Assembly: GCA_035041965.1 (NCBI GenBank)
Contig: JAPYMA010000093.1
Coordinates: 124,001 to 188,000 of the forward strand
From: Anisakis pegreffii
Taxonomy: Eukaryota > Nematoda > Chromadorea > Rhabditida > Anisakidae
Direction: 5' to 3'
Length of the DNA stretch: 64,000 nucleotides
Shown here: positions 60,645 to 64,000 of the stretch, in pieces
Layout: each line of letters starts with the position of its first letter
How positions within the stretch are numbered: the first letter of the stretch is position 1
The notes under the pieces: model-generated
What the model was told of the DNA's origin: nothing
The model's input: the letters and a program-made list of their open reading frames with translations, nothing else
Database searches by the model: none
Program-made: the position numbers and the translations under genes

Positions 60645-63600
60645 ATGACATCAGTCGATGTGTCCAATAATACGGGTTTAAACAAACATTTACGATTTTT
60701 ACTATTCTATACAATTTTGGCATATTCCTGCTCTATTTGCGTTGCGATACCTCGACGGGGTAATGAACCGTGGTCGGTCATTTTGTGCAAATTTGCGGAC
60801 ATTTCTTATGAACCGAAGACACGAGAATGGTTCAGCGAATGGATGATTGGTCGAAATAAACTTGGTCAGTATGTCTTTTTTCATCTTCCAATCAGGAAAA
60901 AATCCTGGTAATCAAATAGAAAACTTTGACTTCTCTCAATGTGTCGTGCTTCTTGCAAGTGTTATTGCTCACAAATGATATTTTGATCACCTCATCTGGG
61001 TTACCATCCCAGGTTAGTGCGATATTTTGATAAGATGTGACGATTTCAGATACAATAGAAAGATACTTCTCGGATGTTTCAAATAATGTTTATACGATAA
61101 CGGGTTCAAGTATCCATGGATGGTTCACACTACCATGGACACTCAACGATGTGAAACGATTGGCTTTAGAAGATCAGCAGTTACAGGAGAGTAGCGAACG
61201 AGATTTCGCTGTTAGTTTTGATTATTCTGCAAATTGCGATGTTATCAATGTGGATACCTTGGGCATTGATTATAATAGCAGTAGTGGGTCATGTTAAGAT
61301 ATGCAGCTGAAGGTCTGCTTATTTGGCTTATGTTATCGTATGATATTGGACTCGATTTCAGTTTTATGATAAAACGAAGGAGTTGTGTGTGAAGACAGCA
61401 ATAGAGAACGGTGAAGTTCTACACAAGCAAAAGATAACCGTGATCAATGCAGAGCATAATGCAGTGTACGGAAAACAAGACGGTGTTTTGGTCACACCGA
61501 AGCTGTTGTTCAGTTCAGTTGTAACACATGAAATGGTGCACAGTTTCAACATCGGACATTCATATAGTGACCGGAATATCAAGGTGATAAAGCGATAGTA
61601 TTATTTGCAGAAGCATCTCAGAGCAATCTCTTCCCTCTATTAAATTTTTCGTCATGAGAAAAATGCACGTGAATAGGGACTGTCGTTCATTCACGAAACG
61701 ATGCGATAGATAGATAGATCAATGAAGTAATTATAGTTTCACTGAGATTGAATTAGTTCAAAATTTCAAGTTTTGGAAATTTTCTTCCGATGCGGTTCTC
61801 AAAATGGAAATCTAAAATTCTGGGCAAAAATCTTCTCAGCTTGTTGCAGGTTTTCCCACATTCTCGCAATGGCGAATACGATGATCGTTATGATTTGATG
61901 AGCACTGCAAATGCCCTGATGCATCCGTCGCCGTATGGTCTCAGTGGTCCGGGCTTGAACGGCCCTCATCTGGACTATTTAGGATGGTTACCGATGGATC
62001 GTACGGTTTATTTCGGAAGGTATCCGGATATTCCACAAGCAAAAATTCAACTCCTTGACCTAGTCATCTCAAACTGAATCTATTAATTCATCGTGGATGC
62101 TGAAGATGGTATTGTTTGTTTTTCAGAGATGGCAGGAACAATTACACACTTCGTTTCTCGTCAATGAGCGTGCCTCATAAACGTACGATGGGTTGGCTAC
62201 TCGCACTGATCCCGTATGATCGCGATGATCCAGCTAATGTTTATACGGTTGAATTTAGAACACCGACTAATTTCGATTCTGGTTTAAAGCAGGTACTGTT
62301 CACATTATGATATGAAGTATTGAATGCACTCTGAGCCAGATTGTTGATAATATCAACATTACTATTGCGCATATGATGATAATGACCAAAATTATTAGCT
62401 TAAAGTTGAAAGTAACAAATCTGTAAATGTTCCGAAATTGTCACGCAGCATAGGAGAAAAGGATAACATTTCAAATTTTTGATCCCGTTCTATCATCAAA
62501 ACATAATGAAAGCTTCAAAGGCTGCTGTTGTTATCCATCGAATCCAACGAGTTGGCTCCAGTTACTATTCAATGATAGTGACACATTCGCATGAATACTA
62601 TGAATTGTTGGAAGGCACCGAATGGGTGAATTTTCTCGGTTTCGATAGCGAGAACAAATATCAGTATATTAGAATCCGAGTGGAACGAATCAATCGCAGG
62701 GCGCATTATGCGGATGTTCGAATTATCTCTACTTTTAATCCGGTACGTGATAATTTCACTGTTTTATTTTTCAATAGCTATAAGATTAACTGCATATCTG
62801 CAACTAAGTTTCTCAAAATCATTCGATAAAGTCAGATGATTTGAAAAATAGTCACTGTCACTGCCAGCAATGACATGCGTGAAACATTCATTGACGAAAT
62901 CGCTCGGTGCTCAAATTGTTTGATTGATTCACTCGGTTTCCGAATAATCTAGACTGTACCTTCAAAATACTGGAGAAATCTTTTATGAAGTAAATATCTG
63001 AAAATTTTTCAATCGAAGGTGGCTTGTCGAAGTTTCGAGCAAAAGAAAGTGCTTAGCGATCAAGAACAGCGATCGCCAGATCTAGACGTTCAATACATAT
63101 GTGTGCCCCGTTCGCATTCAAACGAAGATGACTTCCTTATGCAAAAGCAACGGAAACGAAACAGGTAACGTTCATATTCCTGCTGGTAACAAGTGAATTC
63201 TTTGATTTTCTCGCTAGCAAAGAACTTTTCACCAACATTCTGATATTTGCACTTTCGACATCCGTAATCCATTTCAGGTTTTATGAAGACCTTCAAACGT
63301 ACGGAATGAACGCTTGTGCGGACAGTAAAGTTTGGAGAGCAATCGATCAGTATGACTATGTTTGTGTGGATCAACCAAGGTTTTTCATCGTCAAAATTTT
63401 CTATTCATAGCGAGTAATTCCACTGAAAGTTTCCGCTGAATTAACTTTCAATAATCGCATTCGATGTTGATTCAAAAATTCAAATAACTTCATTCTATCG
63501 CTTCATGAATTTTGATTTGTGCTCATCAAAAGATGATCATTTGCTTATTTTTGTACTATTTTATAGAGTGTCAACGATACAAGAGGATAACGAACTCGAT

Positions 63601-63783
63601 GAATTTCGACGAACCACTGACAACGAGTGTATGAGTCCGTTCGTTAGTCGAGGCGCTTTCATTGGTGACGAAGTTTGTGTATCAGAAGAAGAACGCCAGC
63701 AAGTAAAGTTAGAAAATGCCATGCAACATTCTGCTATGCGTTATTATGCGTTTTTCAATGGTCAAGATAGTGTGGGCGCTTAA
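60645..63783 (+). CDS. Secreted metzincin-like zinc metalloprotease with C-terminal Cys repeats
   Basis: Exons: 60645-60864, ~61050-~61290, 61362-61583, 61850-62019, 62127-62292, ~62521-62742, ~63020-63164, 63278-63379 and 63567-63783 (TAA). The donor of exon 2 is unresolved because 61362 needs phase 0. An N-terminal hydrophobic segment (LLFYTILAYSCSICVA) acts as signal peptide or anchor. The active site is HEMVHSFNIGHS (HExxH with a third His six residues on). Downstream, YDLMST supplies a Met-turn-like methionine, followed by LNGPHLDYLGWLP, a phrase seen after the active site in gametolysin-type (M11-like) peptidases. Beta-rich segments follow (KAAVVIHRIQRVG, YYELLEGTEWVNF). The last three exons carry cysteine repeats; the last two fit the known C-x15-C 'VWREA...DHVCV' repeat (CADSKVWRAIDQYDYVCV, CMSPFVSRGAFIGDEVCV). 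The substrate is unknown. Confidence 0.82.
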
Positions 63784-64000
63784 CTGATGCATGATTGATG
63801 TGCGATACAGTGGGACTGTTTAGAATGAATGGATACCGAATAGATGAAGAATTATGTGTTGTAATTGTTCGTAAGCAATTTGCACTTTATGAAAAGATCA
63901 TCATGAATTTTTACACAAAGTTTCCATAGGAGGAGTCTAACATTTCACTTCATATTGCTACCGTTGAAATTAACATTATACTGTCATACATTCATGTATC
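63784..64000. other. 3' flank of the metalloprotease gene
   Basis: Short AT-rich tail after the stop; no feature seen. Confidence 0.5.

Noticed and set aside
1..64000. tRNA, rRNA or spliced-leader RNA genes
   Set aside because: I found no cloverleaf-compatible or recognisable RNA gene sequence by eye; a tRNAscan or Infernal run would decide.

Overview
This window is nuclear DNA of a nematode. The evidence is protein-coding genes split into many short exons by AT-rich introns of about 50-900 bp, T-rich tracts ending in AG a few bases upstream of several start codons (as for spliced-leader addition), and the protein set itself: two DEG-3-type nicotinic receptor subunits in tandem, a BRAP2/BRAP homologue, a SPD-1/PRC1 homologue and nematode-style cysteine-rich secreted proteins. 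I do not assign a species. Gene models were built by hand from splice consensus, reading-frame phase and recalled family sequences; most exon phases close exactly, and unresolved joins are stated.

Layout. 1-3.2 kb: 3' part of a TRIP4/ASC-1 homologue (ASCH domain). 4.3-7.5 kb: a complete seven-exon MTCH mitochondrial-carrier homologue. 8.5-14.4 kb: a complete fourteen-exon BRAP2-like RING/UBP-zinc-finger gene. All three are on the + strand. 14.8-17.7 kb: two direct copies of a segment carrying a small minus-strand secreted-protein-like ORF, flanking an alternating two-unit tandem satellite. 17.7-23.7 kb: gene-poor, with diverged repeats. 23.7-29.8 and 30.7-35.9 kb: two tandem nicotinic receptor subunit genes, the second carrying a dispersed short element in an intron. 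36.7-38.6 kb, minus strand: a small extended-PHD protein like the C-termini of RAI1/TCF20. 39.3-43.5 kb: a PRC1/SPD-1/MAP65 spindle-midzone gene. 43.5-48.2 kb: no supported gene. 48.3-56.8 kb: a large secreted Ser-rich protein with a cysteine module at each end. 56.8-60.6 kb: gene-poor, with another copy of the dispersed element. 60.6-63.8 kb: a secreted metzincin-like metalloprotease with C-terminal cysteine repeats.

The most interesting observation is the 48-57 kb gene. Its N- and C-terminal ends each carry eight cysteines with almost the same spacing (last four gaps x10, x6, x5, x26 in both) and share two intron positions and phases, so one module was probably duplicated and then separated by about 1,050 low-complexity residues containing Ser-Gly dipeptides. 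The two receptor genes probably act together as subunits of one cation channel. The other genes show no evident pathway link to each other.
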